From Symsagittifera roscoffensis (taxonomy: Eukaryota; Xenacoelomorpha; Acoela; Convolutidae), in assembly GCF_963678635.1 (NCBI RefSeq), contig NC_087063.1:60148759-60212758 (forward strand): DNA of 64,000 bases, written 5' to 3'. Position 1 is the stretch's first letter. Every line of letters begins with the position of its first letter. Positions 19,765-29,367 of this stretch are shown here, in pieces. Made by a program: the position numbers and the translations under genes. The notes beneath the pieces were generated by a model, which saw only the letters and a program-made list of their open reading frames with translations, ran no database searches and was not told where the DNA came from.

Positions 19765-22700
19765 TCAGCCTATACTTAAGTAATATTTCTTATGTAGATA
19801 TACTTGTATGTTCGTATCAGAGAATATCACGTGTACAAGCGCGTACAATTCCCGAGGATGCAGTCTTCCTCTATTTGGATCGTACACTGGAAGCGAAAGC
19901 TCCTTCACGTCCATTTCCACAAGGAAGTCCCTCAGCCTCGTCAAAGACAAGACTAGATTTTCTGGGTCCACGTGTTGCTTCTCTGTCGCCCTCGTTACCA
20001 GGAAGCATAAGTACTTTCCCGGTATTTGCGACACCGCCGGGGGTAAGGCTGCTACGCCCCCTATCCCTGGTCTTTGCTTCCAAAGGAATTCCACGTTTTT
20101 ATATTCCCTCTTAAAATCTGCCGCTAGCGCCGTCCTAAAACTCATGTCTGCGGTGATAGCTACCGCACATGTTCTGTTTGTGAGTATGAAATCACTGTCT
20201 GTTAGTATTATGTTACTCGAATATTCATTTGGTAAATTAAAATATGACTCAACTACCCTGCCTATGTCAGGTTTCTTAGGTTCTTCACCTGTTTCTGCTT
20301 CTAAGTTTCCTGTTTCTCTTGCTATTCTCAATTTTTTTATTATCAAGTTTTCAGTGTGGGTAAGTCCTACCCCCACTCCCCGGACAAAAATATCCATCGG
20401 CGTCCCCGTCGATCGCATACCGGGTATTAAGTCAAGATTAGAAGCTGGAATGAGAAGTTGTCCTTCCTGGGCAGCCCAGGAAGGATCATCTCGTTCGGTC
20501 TTAATGTATTTCGCGCTTTCGCGATCTACGTCTTGAATCGTAACGCTGGTCTTTTCAGGGTCTGATGTCATTTCGTTCAGCCACTCTAAGACACGCAGGT
20601 TCGTCAGGTCTTGTTCATTTGACTGCTGTTGCTCATCGTCGAACTCCACCTCGGGTTTCGACCAGTCGTCAACCCACTCATCGTTGTGATCATCGACTAT
20701 GTCAATGTCCTGTGACACTGTTATTTCCTCTAAACCCACTACTTCCTCCACTATTTTCTTTAGATCTATCCTATCCACTACAAAGTCGTCACCGTAAGGA
20801 TTGTATTTCTTTCTTAGTCTCGTCCCGTCTTTCTGACGAGTCTGCATCGTGAACGGAAGATCTGGTTCCATGTTCTTGGGAACCTCTGTCTGTTCGGAAT
20901 CCTGCCAATCTTCCTCTGCGTAGGGCAAGGTTTCATCGTCCGCTTCGATCTGTTCGTTTGGATCCAGGACCAATGGTGTATCCGTACCTTCCTCTACGAC
21001 TTCGTTTCCATCGTTCTTCTCCCTGGTGCCTTTTTCATTGACCTCACAAGCAGGATCCATCATTAGATAATCCCCTTCTTCCATGTCTGCCGGTATACAC
21101 CAGTCTTCTGTCGATGGATTGTGTGGCTTGATGTTCTCGTAGTGGGCGGCTCGGCCAGTACTCAGTCTATAAAAGCGTCCCTCTTGGTGCACCTCTGTAA
21201 TCATGAAGGGTCCCCTCCACTTCTTCAGAAGCTTTTTTGTCCCTTTCGGTGGTATAACGTTCTGAAATACCCATACGTAGTCTCCCACCGAGTAAGCCTT
21301 TGCACCAGCTGCTTTCTTGTCGAATCTTTTCCTCTGCCTTGCCTGTGCCTGCTGAGTGTTTCGTCTACACAAGTCGTTCAACTCCTGTTGGCGTCTGATC
21401 ACGTCCCTCACGTAGACCTGTGGGGATGTTTTCTTTCCCTCATACTCTGGGTAGAAGAATGTCAAGGGTAAAGACTTCTCGTGTCCCGTCAGCATCATGT
21501 GTGGACTGACTCCAGTGGTGGAGTGTTGCGTGCTATTATAAGCTCCCATCACCTGTGGAAGGTATCTGTCCCAATCGGTCATGTACCTGGAACAATATAC
21601 TCTCAGCATCGACACTAACGTCCTATTCTGTCTTTCCACTAAGCCATTCGTCTGAGGGTGGTATGTCGTGGAGTGAGCCTGAGCGACTTGTGACCGTCTC
21701 ATAAGCTCTTTCGTAAGCTCGCCTACGAAAGCCGTTCCATTGTCCGATTGAAACGTCATTGGACATCCGTGTCTTGCTATCCACGTATTGATCAGCTGGT
21801 CGCATGTCTCTTCCGCCGAGGCAGTTATGCAGGGCACGGCCTCTGCATACTTCGTGAAGTGATCTATCATGACCAAGACTTGGTTGTAACCGCTGTCTGT
21901 CATGCATATCTTCTGGTGATCTATCTGCACCACCTCGTTGAATTCAGACGACTCAATTGATTGTAAAGGAAATCGCAACTTCCTAGGATCCTTGACCTGT
22001 TGGCATGACAGACATGCTGTCACCCATTTCTCGCATGCCTTTTTCATCCCAGGCCACTCAAAGCGCTTCAGGATCCTCTGATACACTTTGTCGATCCCTT
22101 GATGGCCCATCTGATCATGCGACCTGAATAATAGTTCTGTCTGATGGAGTTGCGGCAACACTATCGCGTTATATTTGTATAAGACCTTGTCTTCTTCTCT
22201 TCTCCTGCAAGCCACGATCCCGTCCTTGTTCAGATATAATCTCCCCTCCTTCTGCATGAAGTATTGTCTCAGGATCCTATAGCTGTCTTCTTCCAGGTCA
22301 CCTTTGTCAGGTGCACCGTTTTCTATCCACCTTTTTAGGTTGCTTGTCATGCGATCATTTCTCTGCGCCCTTAGAAGGTCCGAGAGTCTGTATCTCGCCT
22401 TCAAGTACGTCTTCATGATTCTCATCTGACTGTTCAGCTCGTTGGGCTGATGTGTGTCTTCTTCCATCTTAACGCACCAAATCTTCGCCAACGGTTGTGT
22501 TTCTTGTTGAAACGGCTGAAGATCAGTCCTGACTACCTCTTTCTGCGGCAACAGGCTTATCGAACGTTTCGATACCGCTATCGTTTCTAAGTCATCCGCT
22601 GCGTTGTCAAAGACTCTTTCGCTTGGTATTAGGTAGCGATCACTGTCAGGATCCTGGTACACCTCTCTGTCCAGGTTTCTCGCCCGAGTTTCCACTAGTA

Positions 22701-25700
22701 GCGTGTGTATCGCCAGTTCTGACAGTTCTGATCCCGAGGTCGAATCCCTGTCTGAATAGGTGTTCATTCTCGAGCTTTCTGACTTATCATCCGTCGAAGG
22801 TGTTGTGCCGGAGACTGCACGCTCCTCCAGATCATGTCCGTATTTCCTTCGCATCCATCTGAACTCCCCGGACAAAACTTTGTTCTCTAGGTCCTGTTTC
22901 TCATCAGGAATTTTCTCGTCTATCTCGGACTCCCCGGACAAATTCACTTGTCCCGGGTGTTGATCTTGTGATTGCTGGTTTTTCTCCTCATCCTTCTCCC
23001 CGGACAAATAGTCTTGCAGCAGATTTTGTTCTACCTCTTCACCCTCTTTTTCCCGGTCTACAAAGGTGACGGTTTTCTTTCGCTTGCTGCTCCCCTGTTC
23101 TTTCCGTCCGTAAGAAGTACTGGTTAAAATCTCTTGGGGTATTGAGGATACTAGTTGCTGAACTATTGTCCTACAATCCCTCTTGTTCTCTTCGTGCTGT
23201 TGTCTGGACGGCATGATCTTCACTTTCTTACTGACTGTTAGCGATGCCACTGCTGCTGTCCACTCGGGGTCATCTCTGGTCACTTCTCTTTCTAACAATC
23301 CACCCAGCATCCGCATTACTTGTGGTGTGACTTGCACCGTTTTATCCAATAATGAGAGGCTGTTTATATTCATGCGAGAGAGTTCTTGCTGGACCAGGTT
23401 CGAGCGCAGCAACAAATCTAAGGGGACTGGATCCTCCTTGGACAGGATCTTTATCTCAGCTGCTTTCTCTACAGGTAACTCAGGATGCCCTGGAATTGGA
23501 TGTCCAGACTTATCCAACCATCTCGTTAAGGGAAGCGCTTCATAAGTTTCTTTGTCCAGAAACGAGAATCCCTCCTTTACTTCCGCCTGATTGGCCTGCT
23601 TCTGCTCCAATCTTTCATAGAACTCAGTTTTCTTGCTGAGACTGTCAGCATTCTGATGTTTATCACGCATCCTATGTTCGATTATCATATGGTAGCCATC
23701 CAATCTGACTATCCATCTACCAATATAACTCTGATCCATCGAGTAGGTCTTCAACCAGGATAACGCTCTGTTGTCCACGCGTAACTTGAAGGGAGCGCTC
23801 CCCAAGTATGCACGGTACTTTTCCACGAAGGTGACTACTGCAAACATTTCTGCTTTCGGTGCGCCATATTTCATCTCTGTGTCACTCAAGACCTTGCTGC
23901 CGTATGCAATGGGACGGAGGACTGTTCTTCCGTTCCATTCTTGCTCCTGATGCAATATTCCTGAGATGGCCACTACCGATGCGTCTGTGTCAAGGACATA
24001 CATGCCCTTTTCTGTAGGCATGCCCAGCACTGGCGCTTCGCACAGTTCCCGCTTTATGTTCTCGAAAGCAACTTGTGCCTCATCGTTCCATTCGAACTTT
24101 TTCCCTTTGTTGCGCATCAGCTTCTGCATCGGGTACACCTTGTCCGCGTATCCTTTTATGAATTCTCGGTAGTAATTGGCAAACCCTAGGAAGCTCATGA
24201 GCTGTGTGTCCGTTCTAGGAGCTTTCCATGTCAGCACAGCCTCTACTGCTTCTGGATCTGGCCTCACACCATGCCGGTCCACCATTCTCCCCAGGTACTT
24301 GATCGAATCCCTAAGGATTTCACATTTCGATGGTTTGCATTTCAAGCCTGCTCTTTTCATACATCCGAAGACCTCATCGAGTCGATCAATGTGATCCTCC
24401 AGGGTTGGTGTCGCTATGACTACGTCGTCCACGTAGCACATCAAGAGATTCCCGTACTTTTTGGTCACTCCTGTCAAAGCCTGAGCCATCAGCCTTTGAA
24501 AGGTTGCTGTTGCATTGCACAAGCCGAAGGGCATCCTCTTCCACTGGTACAACCCCAATTCGCACGCGAATCCTGTTTTCTCCCTGTCCTTCTTTCGCAG
24601 AGGAACCTGCCAGAAGGCAGAACCCAAGTCCAATGTGGTGAAGAACTTTGCATCACCAAGTTTGGATAGGCTCTCGTCTATTCGCGGTATCGGGTACGCA
24701 TCTTTAATCGTTACCGCGTTCAAGTAACGAAAGTCGCAACAAAATCTAAGCTGCCCCCCTTTCTTTTTCGCCATTACTACTCCGCAAGCCCATGGTGATT
24801 TCGAGGGTTCTATCATGTCGTATTCAAGCAACATTTCTATTTCCGCTCGGCACGCTTCCGATTTATGTGGCGTCATTCGCCTTGCGCCTTCCCTATGGGG
24901 AACGGCGCCCTCTTCTAGTTCGATTTCGTGTTCGACGAAATTACAGCAACCGATGTCCGCCTTATGTTTTGAAAATACTTCGGCGTTCCGATCTAGGAGG
25001 TCCCGCAATTTTTCAAAATCTCCCTCACCTATTTTTCCTTTTAAATGTTCTATTTCTGGCAAAACCGGTTTGTCAGAATCTAGTTCATATGACGAGGGGC
25101 GTTCCGGAAAATTCGAGCAGCTTGATAAGCCGTCGTCCGTTTCGGATTTCATTGAAAACAATTTACGAATAGATTTTAATTCATCAATCCTCTTTAAAAT
25201 TTTATCTTTATTTGCATGATAAGGACAGTCTTTCACACTATATTTCTTCAAGTTTTGTGTCTCTTCATAGTCGGTCCTCATCGGCAATGCGTAACCAAGC
25301 TTCTTTCCACGCTGGATTGAAACCGTGGTGTCCAGTGTGTTCAACAACACACTGACACACAGTCCGTTTCGCGTTACCGAGAAGCTCCGGCCTAAAATCA
25401 CCGAACTCTGACTATTTGGATTCGGTACTAAGCAAACCTGTTTACTATCACTTAACGAATTTAAATTTCTCATTCTAAAAATCGCTACTACAGCTTGTCC
25501 TGGTTGTAACTTTACTTTTCTATCCAAAAAAACTGGTACCTTATTTTCATCTGTTATTATCCTATTAATGGGTCTCTTAACATACTTTCGGTCCGGGTTT
25601 CTAATCCGTATTAGACCGTTGTTTAAGTCAATCATCACGTCAAAGTTCCTGACAAAATCTCTGCCCAAGATGAATTGGTCGGCGTCGTCCAGATTCTCTA

Positions 25701-28700
25701 CCACCAGGAAGCTCATCCAAAGGTTCCGTCCTCCCATGCGAAGGACCGTCACCGGTGTTCTTCCGGCTACGTAGATAGCTCCTCGATTTGCAGCGGCTAG
25801 TCGGAGATTCGTAGGAATCAGATCTTCCCGCGTGAAGCCCATTCTCTCCCAGGTTTTTATCGGCATCACGCTCACCACCGCGCCTGTGTCCAGAAGCCCT
25901 GTGACTCCGATTTTTGTTCCGTTGGTGTCAAGCAGGTGTGCTGTCACATCTGCTTCATATCCAATATGTACCGCGTCTTGTTCCATCATGGCGTCATGGC
26001 CTATCCTGCGGACTTTGAGTTCCTCTTCACCCAAATAGATCTGCCCCATTTGGTCATCATCTGTTGTTATGTAAGTCCTGGTGTAGATGCTGATTCCATC
26101 CACGTTCAGCATTATTTGATACGGCCCATAGACCTCCAAGTAGCGTCCATGAAGTTTCTTCATGCGAGGGCCACCCGTCGTTACTAGTGCTCGCACAGCT
26201 CTCGACTCAGTGCGTGGCTCCACCTGCCTCAGATAATCTGCATATGTGTCCAAATGCATTAAAGTGAACTCTGATGGTTCACTCAAATTTCTTATTACCT
26301 GGTGTCCAGCCACTGAGATTATCGACTGTATCTTCTTTCCTTGCGGCGCCATGCCGAACCTCTTACCGGAGATCACTTTAAGTTTCATATCTAAACTGCT
26401 TGGTGTTTTCGTCTCCTCGAACTCCGTTGCTTCGAAGGTATTCAGTTGCTCCTGAAGCTTTTCATTTTCCAGTTCAAGTTTCACTCTTTGTTCGATCTCT
26501 TTCGTCACCAGTTCCTGTTGTACTCTATTTAGAGCATCCTTTGCGGCTGCCTTGTAATCGATCTTGAAGTCATCGGCCGCAGTTGCTGGTTCCGGTTCAC
26601 ATGCTTCTCCTGTTACCGCTTGCATTTTCTTTGCCGCCAGCTCTTGAGGTTTGTCCTTCCTGCGTGCCTCTGCTTCGTTTAAAAGTCGAGCCTTGCTCGC
26701 TTTCACTCCTGATAAAGCTTCTTCATGCCTTGGATGCTTGATGTCTGCCACTGCATCCCAGAATTGTGGACAGTCTGATTTAAAATGACCTTCCAAGTTG
26801 CAAAAGAAACACCTCGGGCCGAATTTCGCAATTACTCCTCTCATGAAATCCTCATGTTCCAACTCTGACGCATCTTCGTCCTCGAGGCTAAAGCCTATTG
26901 CTTTCATGCCTTGTTTATAAGCTGGGCATGCTGACACATGATGGTCTGTTGAACTACAATTAGCACAAGAGCGTCTCTTGTCCATATCGTCCCTCGGTTT
27001 GTACCAATTGTTCCCTTGGTTCGCTGGTCCGTTGTTAAAATTGCCATAATTGTTCTTGTAATATCCAGATCTCGAAGGAGGTTTCAGCAATAGATACTCT
27101 TTCGATTTGAGTCTCAACTCCTCCGGTGTTGGCGCATTAGTTGATAGTGGTGTGTAATGCGTTGCTAGCATCGTACGAAGTTCATCGTTTTTCACACCAT
27201 CGATGAATTTTGAGGCTACGGCCAGGTTCATCCTTCGATTTGACTCATCCGGTTGGCTGCGTCTTCTCAGCATTTCCAAATCATCGAGAAACTTGTCTAT
27301 AGTTTCATCTTCCCGCTGCCTCCGTTTCTCGAAGCGCATCATCGCCTGGTGCCCCTGCACCCCTGATCCGAAACGGTTCAATAAGATTTCGAAGATTTTT
27401 TCAGCAGTGTCACGTTGATACTGTTTCTTGGCCATGACACAGTTCAGGGCTGTCCCTTCTAAGTTGCTGGTGAGCGCGCTGCATTCCTGTCTCTCAGACA
27501 AGTCTTCTTCCTCGAAATGCAGCTTCATTACCTCTATCCAGGTATCAATACAGCCATCAGATTCGTCTTTGTAGCATCTTGGTTTCTTAAAGACTCTTCT
27601 GGACTTTTCACTGCGTTCATTGGTTCTAGATAACCTCGTCAGGAATGTCTCCAAAGACCTGTTCAGGGGTTCAAATGCTGTGGCCATTGCCGTAGCATCC
27701 CTTGAGTGTCCCGCCTGAGTGTCCTCACACCTTGTCGAAGGCTCTGTGTGCGGTACATCCCTACAATCCGAATCACCATGAGCGTTTCCCGCTTGGCCCA
27801 TGTGACTCCTCCTCGGGCTTGTATGCCCCATGTTGCCAGAATCGCTTCTCCCGGTCGCATGTGTGCTTTGCGTTGGTCGTTCGTTCGAGGTTTGTCTGTT
27901 CCCCGTTGAACTTGCTCTACTGTTCGGGCCCCATGCTGTATTACCCCTTGTGGCATAGCCTGATGAACTGCCCCTGCCTCTAGTGGATCCATTTGTCTTC
28001 CTCCTTTGATGTTCATTGAAGTTCACCCTCGGTTCCCTGCTGGGACCTCCCGAGTTCGGCTCTCCTTCTTTTGGTCCACTCTTGCTGCTTAGTAGCCCGT
28101 CCAACCTATCCATGATAGCCTGCGTTCGCCTCTCCATCATCGCGTCTATCTTTGTGTCAAGAGACCCAAGAGACTGCTCTTGCTGAATTCTTAACTTCTC
28201 CATGTCGGCTCTTAAGCGTAACTCCCTCTGTTCCGCCTCTCTTGTCATTCGCGACAAGTTCCTCGTCATATGTTCGTCTGTTCTTTCTTTCAAGCGTTTT
28301 TCGCTTCTGTCAACTTCTTGTCTGTTGCGGTTTATTTCTTCCCGCAGACTTTCTCTTTCAATGTGAACTGCTCTTTCCAGTTCACTCATCCTTATCGACA
28401 TCTGTTCATTTTGTTCTCCTAAACTGCCCACTATGTTGTTTAAGGCTTCCTCTAGTGCCGCCCCGTTATCCATGAGTGGCGTCACATGTGGTGGTGTAAC
28501 TCTGTCGGTCCCAGGTAGTTTCGTGCTGGTAGAGATCCGGGCCTTGACTCTCTGTCTTGACGTTTTATCATTATCTATTTCAGGATCCGCTAACGCGTTG
28601 CCTAGCCCTCCGGTTCTACTCTCTCCAGTTTGTGGCTCTGAACTTGTCCTAATCGCGAAGTCTTTTGACTGGCCTGGTGTGTTTGCCTCTTTGCTTATCG

Positions 28701-29367
28701 TTGTCACTACACCAAATTTATCCATAGTTCTAGTCTCTCTTCCGACGTGTGCCTCACTCTCCTGGATCGAACTATTGAGACTGACTTGAGATCCAAAGTC
28801 CCCTTGCTCCTCTTCATCCTCTTCCTCCTGGGACTCCCCATCGTTTCCTGCTCCTCCTCCCATGCTGAATGGAAAGATGTTTCCGAAGGTGTTCTTCATT
28901 CTTTCTGAGAACGATGATGAGGTTGTTTGTTTTCCAGTTCCGCTTGCCATCATAGTGTTGTCTGTCGGAGATCTTCTAGTTGCCGTTACTTCAGTTGAGA
29001 TGTCGGACAGTTCCGACATCTCCTCTCGATCCAACGTCCCGGTGGAAGTGGCAAAATCATGGCCTTGTTCTACCGGAGTAGATTCACTCGCCAGCCTTCT
29101 GCCTCTCCCTTCCAGTCCATTTACTCCCTGGTTGTCGTTCATGGTATGGTCCGTATTGACCTCCACTTCCAACAGTTCTCTTCGCTCTTCTGAGGTCTTT
29201 TGACTTCTCGTTTCAACCATTCTGCCTGAAACCGTCCCCTTTTTATCGGACCGGGTTCGCTTGATCCAATCCACAAAAGGATCGGTCATCGTTTTTCTTT
29301 GCTTTTCAGGTATGAATTTCCTAGAGCTATTACCTCGTTTTGGTATCCTTGACTTGTCTAAACTCAT
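19765..29367 (-). CDS. Element A Gag-Pol polyprotein with C-terminal macro domain
   Basis: A single 3,200-residue ORF with no frameshift between gag and pol. In order: a charged N-terminus and coiled coil (~320-450); a Ty3-type capsid region (~590-740); two CX2CX4HX4C zinc knuckles (~800 and ~850); a retropepsin with LLDTGA (~1158); a reverse transcriptase with LDLGSAFWQ, FGLCNA and YVDD (~1645); an RNase H with DTDAS (~1792); an integrase with HX4H..CX2C, then D, D (SDNGT) and E (VERQNR) (~2415-2580); and a GPY/F-like KWRGPF segment (~2715). A ~500-residue extension ends in a macro-type domain (~3055-3200) resembling the TARG1/OARD1 class that removes or binds ADP-ribose. A long acidic linker lies between RNase H and integrase. 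All catalytic residues I checked are present. The start is the first ATG, after a long leader. Confidence 0.96.
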   Translation of the reverse strand: MSLDKSRIPKRGNSSRKFIPEKQRKTMTDPFVDWIKRTRSDKKGTVSGRMVETRSQKTSEERRELLEVEVNTDHTMNDNQGVNGLEGRGRRLASESTPVEQGHDFATSTGTLDREEMSELSDISTEVTATRRSPTDNTMMASGTGKQTTSSSFSERMKNTFGNIFPFSMGGGAGNDGESQEEEDEEEQGDFGSQVSLNSSIQESEAHVGRETRTMDKFGVVTTISKEANTPGQSKDFAIRTSSEPQTGESRTGGLGNALADPEIDNDKTSRQRVKARISTSTKLPGTDRVTPPHVTPLMDNGAALEEALNNIVGSLGEQNEQMSIRMSELERAVHIERESLREEINRNRQEVDRSEKRLKERTDEHMTRNLSRMTREAEQRELRLRADMEKLRIQQEQSLGSLDTKIDAMMERRTQAIMDRLDGLLSSKSGPKEGEPNSGGPSREPRVNFNEHQRRKTNGSTRGRGSSSGYATRGNTAWGPNSRASSTGNRQTSNERPTQSTHATGRSDSGNMGHTSPRRSHMGQAGNAHGDSDCRDVPHTEPSTRCEDTQAGHSRDATAMATAFEPLNRSLETFLTRLSRTNERSEKSRRVFKKPRCYKDESDGCIDTWIEVMKLHFEEEDLSERQECSALTSNLEGTALNCVMAKKQYQRDTAEKIFEILLNRFGSGVQGHQAMMRFEKRRQREDETIDKFLDDLEMLRRRSQPDESNRRMNLAVASKFIDGVKNDELRTMLATHYTPLSTNAPTPEELRLKSKEYLLLKPPSRSGYYKNNYGNFNNGPANQGNNWYKPRDDMDKRRSCANCSSTDHHVSACPAYKQGMKAIGFSLEDEDASELEHEDFMRGVIAKFGPRCFFCNLEGHFKSDCPQFWDAVADIKHPRHEEALSGVKASKARLLNEAEARRKDKPQELAAKKMQAVTGEACEPEPATAADDFKIDYKAAAKDALNRVQQELVTKEIEQRVKLELENEKLQEQLNTFEATEFEETKTPSSLDMKLKVISGKRFGMAPQGKKIQSIISVAGHQVIRNLSEPSEFTLMHLDTYADYLRQVEPRTESRAVRALVTTGGPRMKKLHGRYLEVYGPYQIMLNVDGISIYTRTYITTDDDQMGQIYLGEEELKVRRIGHDAMMEQDAVHIGYEADVTAHLLDTNGTKIGVTGLLDTGAVVSVMPIKTWERMGFTREDLIPTNLRLAAANRGAIYVAGRTPVTVLRMGGRNLWMSFLVVENLDDADQFILGRDFVRNFDVMIDLNNGLIRIRNPDRKYVKRPINRIITDENKVPVFLDRKVKLQPGQAVVAIFRMRNLNSLSDSKQVCLVPNPNSQSSVILGRSFSVTRNGLCVSVLLNTLDTTVSIQRGKKLGYALPMRTDYEETQNLKKYSVKDCPYHANKDKILKRIDELKSIRKLFSMKSETDDGLSSCSNFPERPSSYELDSDKPVLPEIEHLKGKIGEGDFEKLRDLLDRNAEVFSKHKADIGCCNFVEHEIELEEGAVPHREGARRMTPHKSEACRAEIEMLLEYDMIEPSKSPWACGVVMAKKKGGQLRFCCDFRYLNAVTIKDAYPIPRIDESLSKLGDAKFFTTLDLGSAFWQVPLRKKDREKTGFACELGLYQWKRMPFGLCNATATFQRLMAQALTGVTKKYGNLLMCYVDDVVIATPTLEDHIDRLDEVFGCMKRAGLKCKPSKCEILRDSIKYLGRMVDRHGVRPDPEAVEAVLTWKAPRTDTQLMSFLGFANYYREFIKGYADKVYPMQKLMRNKGKKFEWNDEAQVAFENIKRELCEAPVLGMPTEKGMYVLDTDASVVAISGILHQEQEWNGRTVLRPIAYGSKVLSDTEMKYGAPKAEMFAVVTFVEKYRAYLGSAPFKLRVDNRALSWLKTYSMDQSYIGRWIVRLDGYHMIIEHRMRDKHQNADSLSKKTEFYERLEQKQANQAEVKEGFSFLDKETYEALPLTRWLDKSGHPIPGHPELPVEKAAEIKILSKEDPVPLDLLLRSNLVQQELSRMNINSLSLLDKTVQVTPQVMRMLGGLLEREVTRDDPEWTAAVASLTVSKKVKIMPSRQQHEENKRDCRTIVQQLVSSIPQEILTSTSYGRKEQGSSKRKKTVTFVDREKEGEEVEQNLLQDYLSGEKDEEKNQQSQDQHPGQVNLSGESEIDEKIPDEKQDLENKVLSGEFRWMRRKYGHDLEERAVSGTTPSTDDKSESSRMNTYSDRDSTSGSELSELAIHTLLVETRARNLDREVYQDPDSDRYLIPSERVFDNAADDLETIAVSKRSISLLPQKEVVRTDLQPFQQETQPLAKIWCVKMEEDTHQPNELNSQMRIMKTYLKARYRLSDLLRAQRNDRMTSNLKRWIENGAPDKGDLEEDSYRILRQYFMQKEGRLYLNKDGIVACRRREEDKVLYKYNAIVLPQLHQTELLFRSHDQMGHQGIDKVYQRILKRFEWPGMKKACEKWVTACLSCQQVKDPRKLRFPLQSIESSEFNEVVQIDHQKICMTDSGYNQVLVMIDHFTKYAEAVPCITASAEETCDQLINTWIARHGCPMTFQSDNGTAFVGELTKELMRRSQVAQAHSTTYHPQTNGLVERQNRTLVSMLRVYCSRYMTDWDRYLPQVMGAYNSTQHSTTGVSPHMMLTGHEKSLPLTFFYPEYEGKKTSPQVYVRDVIRRQQELNDLCRRNTQQAQARQRKRFDKKAAGAKAYSVGDYVWVFQNVIPPKGTKKLLKKWRGPFMITEVHQEGRFYRLSTGRAAHYENIKPHNPSTEDWCIPADMEEGDYLMMDPACEVNEKGTREKNDGNEVVEEGTDTPLVLDPNEQIEADDETLPYAEEDWQDSEQTEVPKNMEPDLPFTMQTRQKDGTRLRKKYNPYGDDFVVDRIDLKKIVEEVVGLEEITVSQDIDIVDDHNDEWVDDWSKPEVEFDDEQQQSNEQDLTNLRVLEWLNEMTSDPEKTSVTIQDVDRESAKYIKTERDDPSWAAQEGQLLIPASNLDLIPGMRSTGTPMDIFVRGVGVGLTHTENLIIKKLRIARETGNLEAETGEEPKKPDIGRVVESYFNLPNEYSSNIILTDSDFILTNRTCAVAITADMSFRTALAADFKREYKNVEFLWKQRPGIGGVAALPPAVSQIPGKYLCFLVTRATEKQHVDPENLVLSLTRLRDFLVEMDVKELSLPVYDPNRGRLHPRELYALVHVIFSDTNIQVYLHKKYYLSIG
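20354..20393 (-). promoter_or_regulatory. 40-nt block identical to element B, candidate central polypurine tract
   Basis: On the minus strand the block contains TTGTCCGGGGAGTGGGGG. All 40 nt, including synonymous positions, match 47967-48006 of element B although the surrounding genes are well diverged. It encodes IFVRGVGVGLTH just before the macro domain. The core equals the polypurine tract at the 3' LTR. Confidence 0.65.
22864..23006 (-). repeat. Three copies of TTGTCCGGGGAG inside pol
   Basis: Copies lie at 22864-22874, 22930-22940 and 22996-23006, encoding repeated LSGE tetrapeptides in the linker before integrase. Each core equals the polypurine-tract core, and element B has two copies in the matching region. 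Confidence 0.75.
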
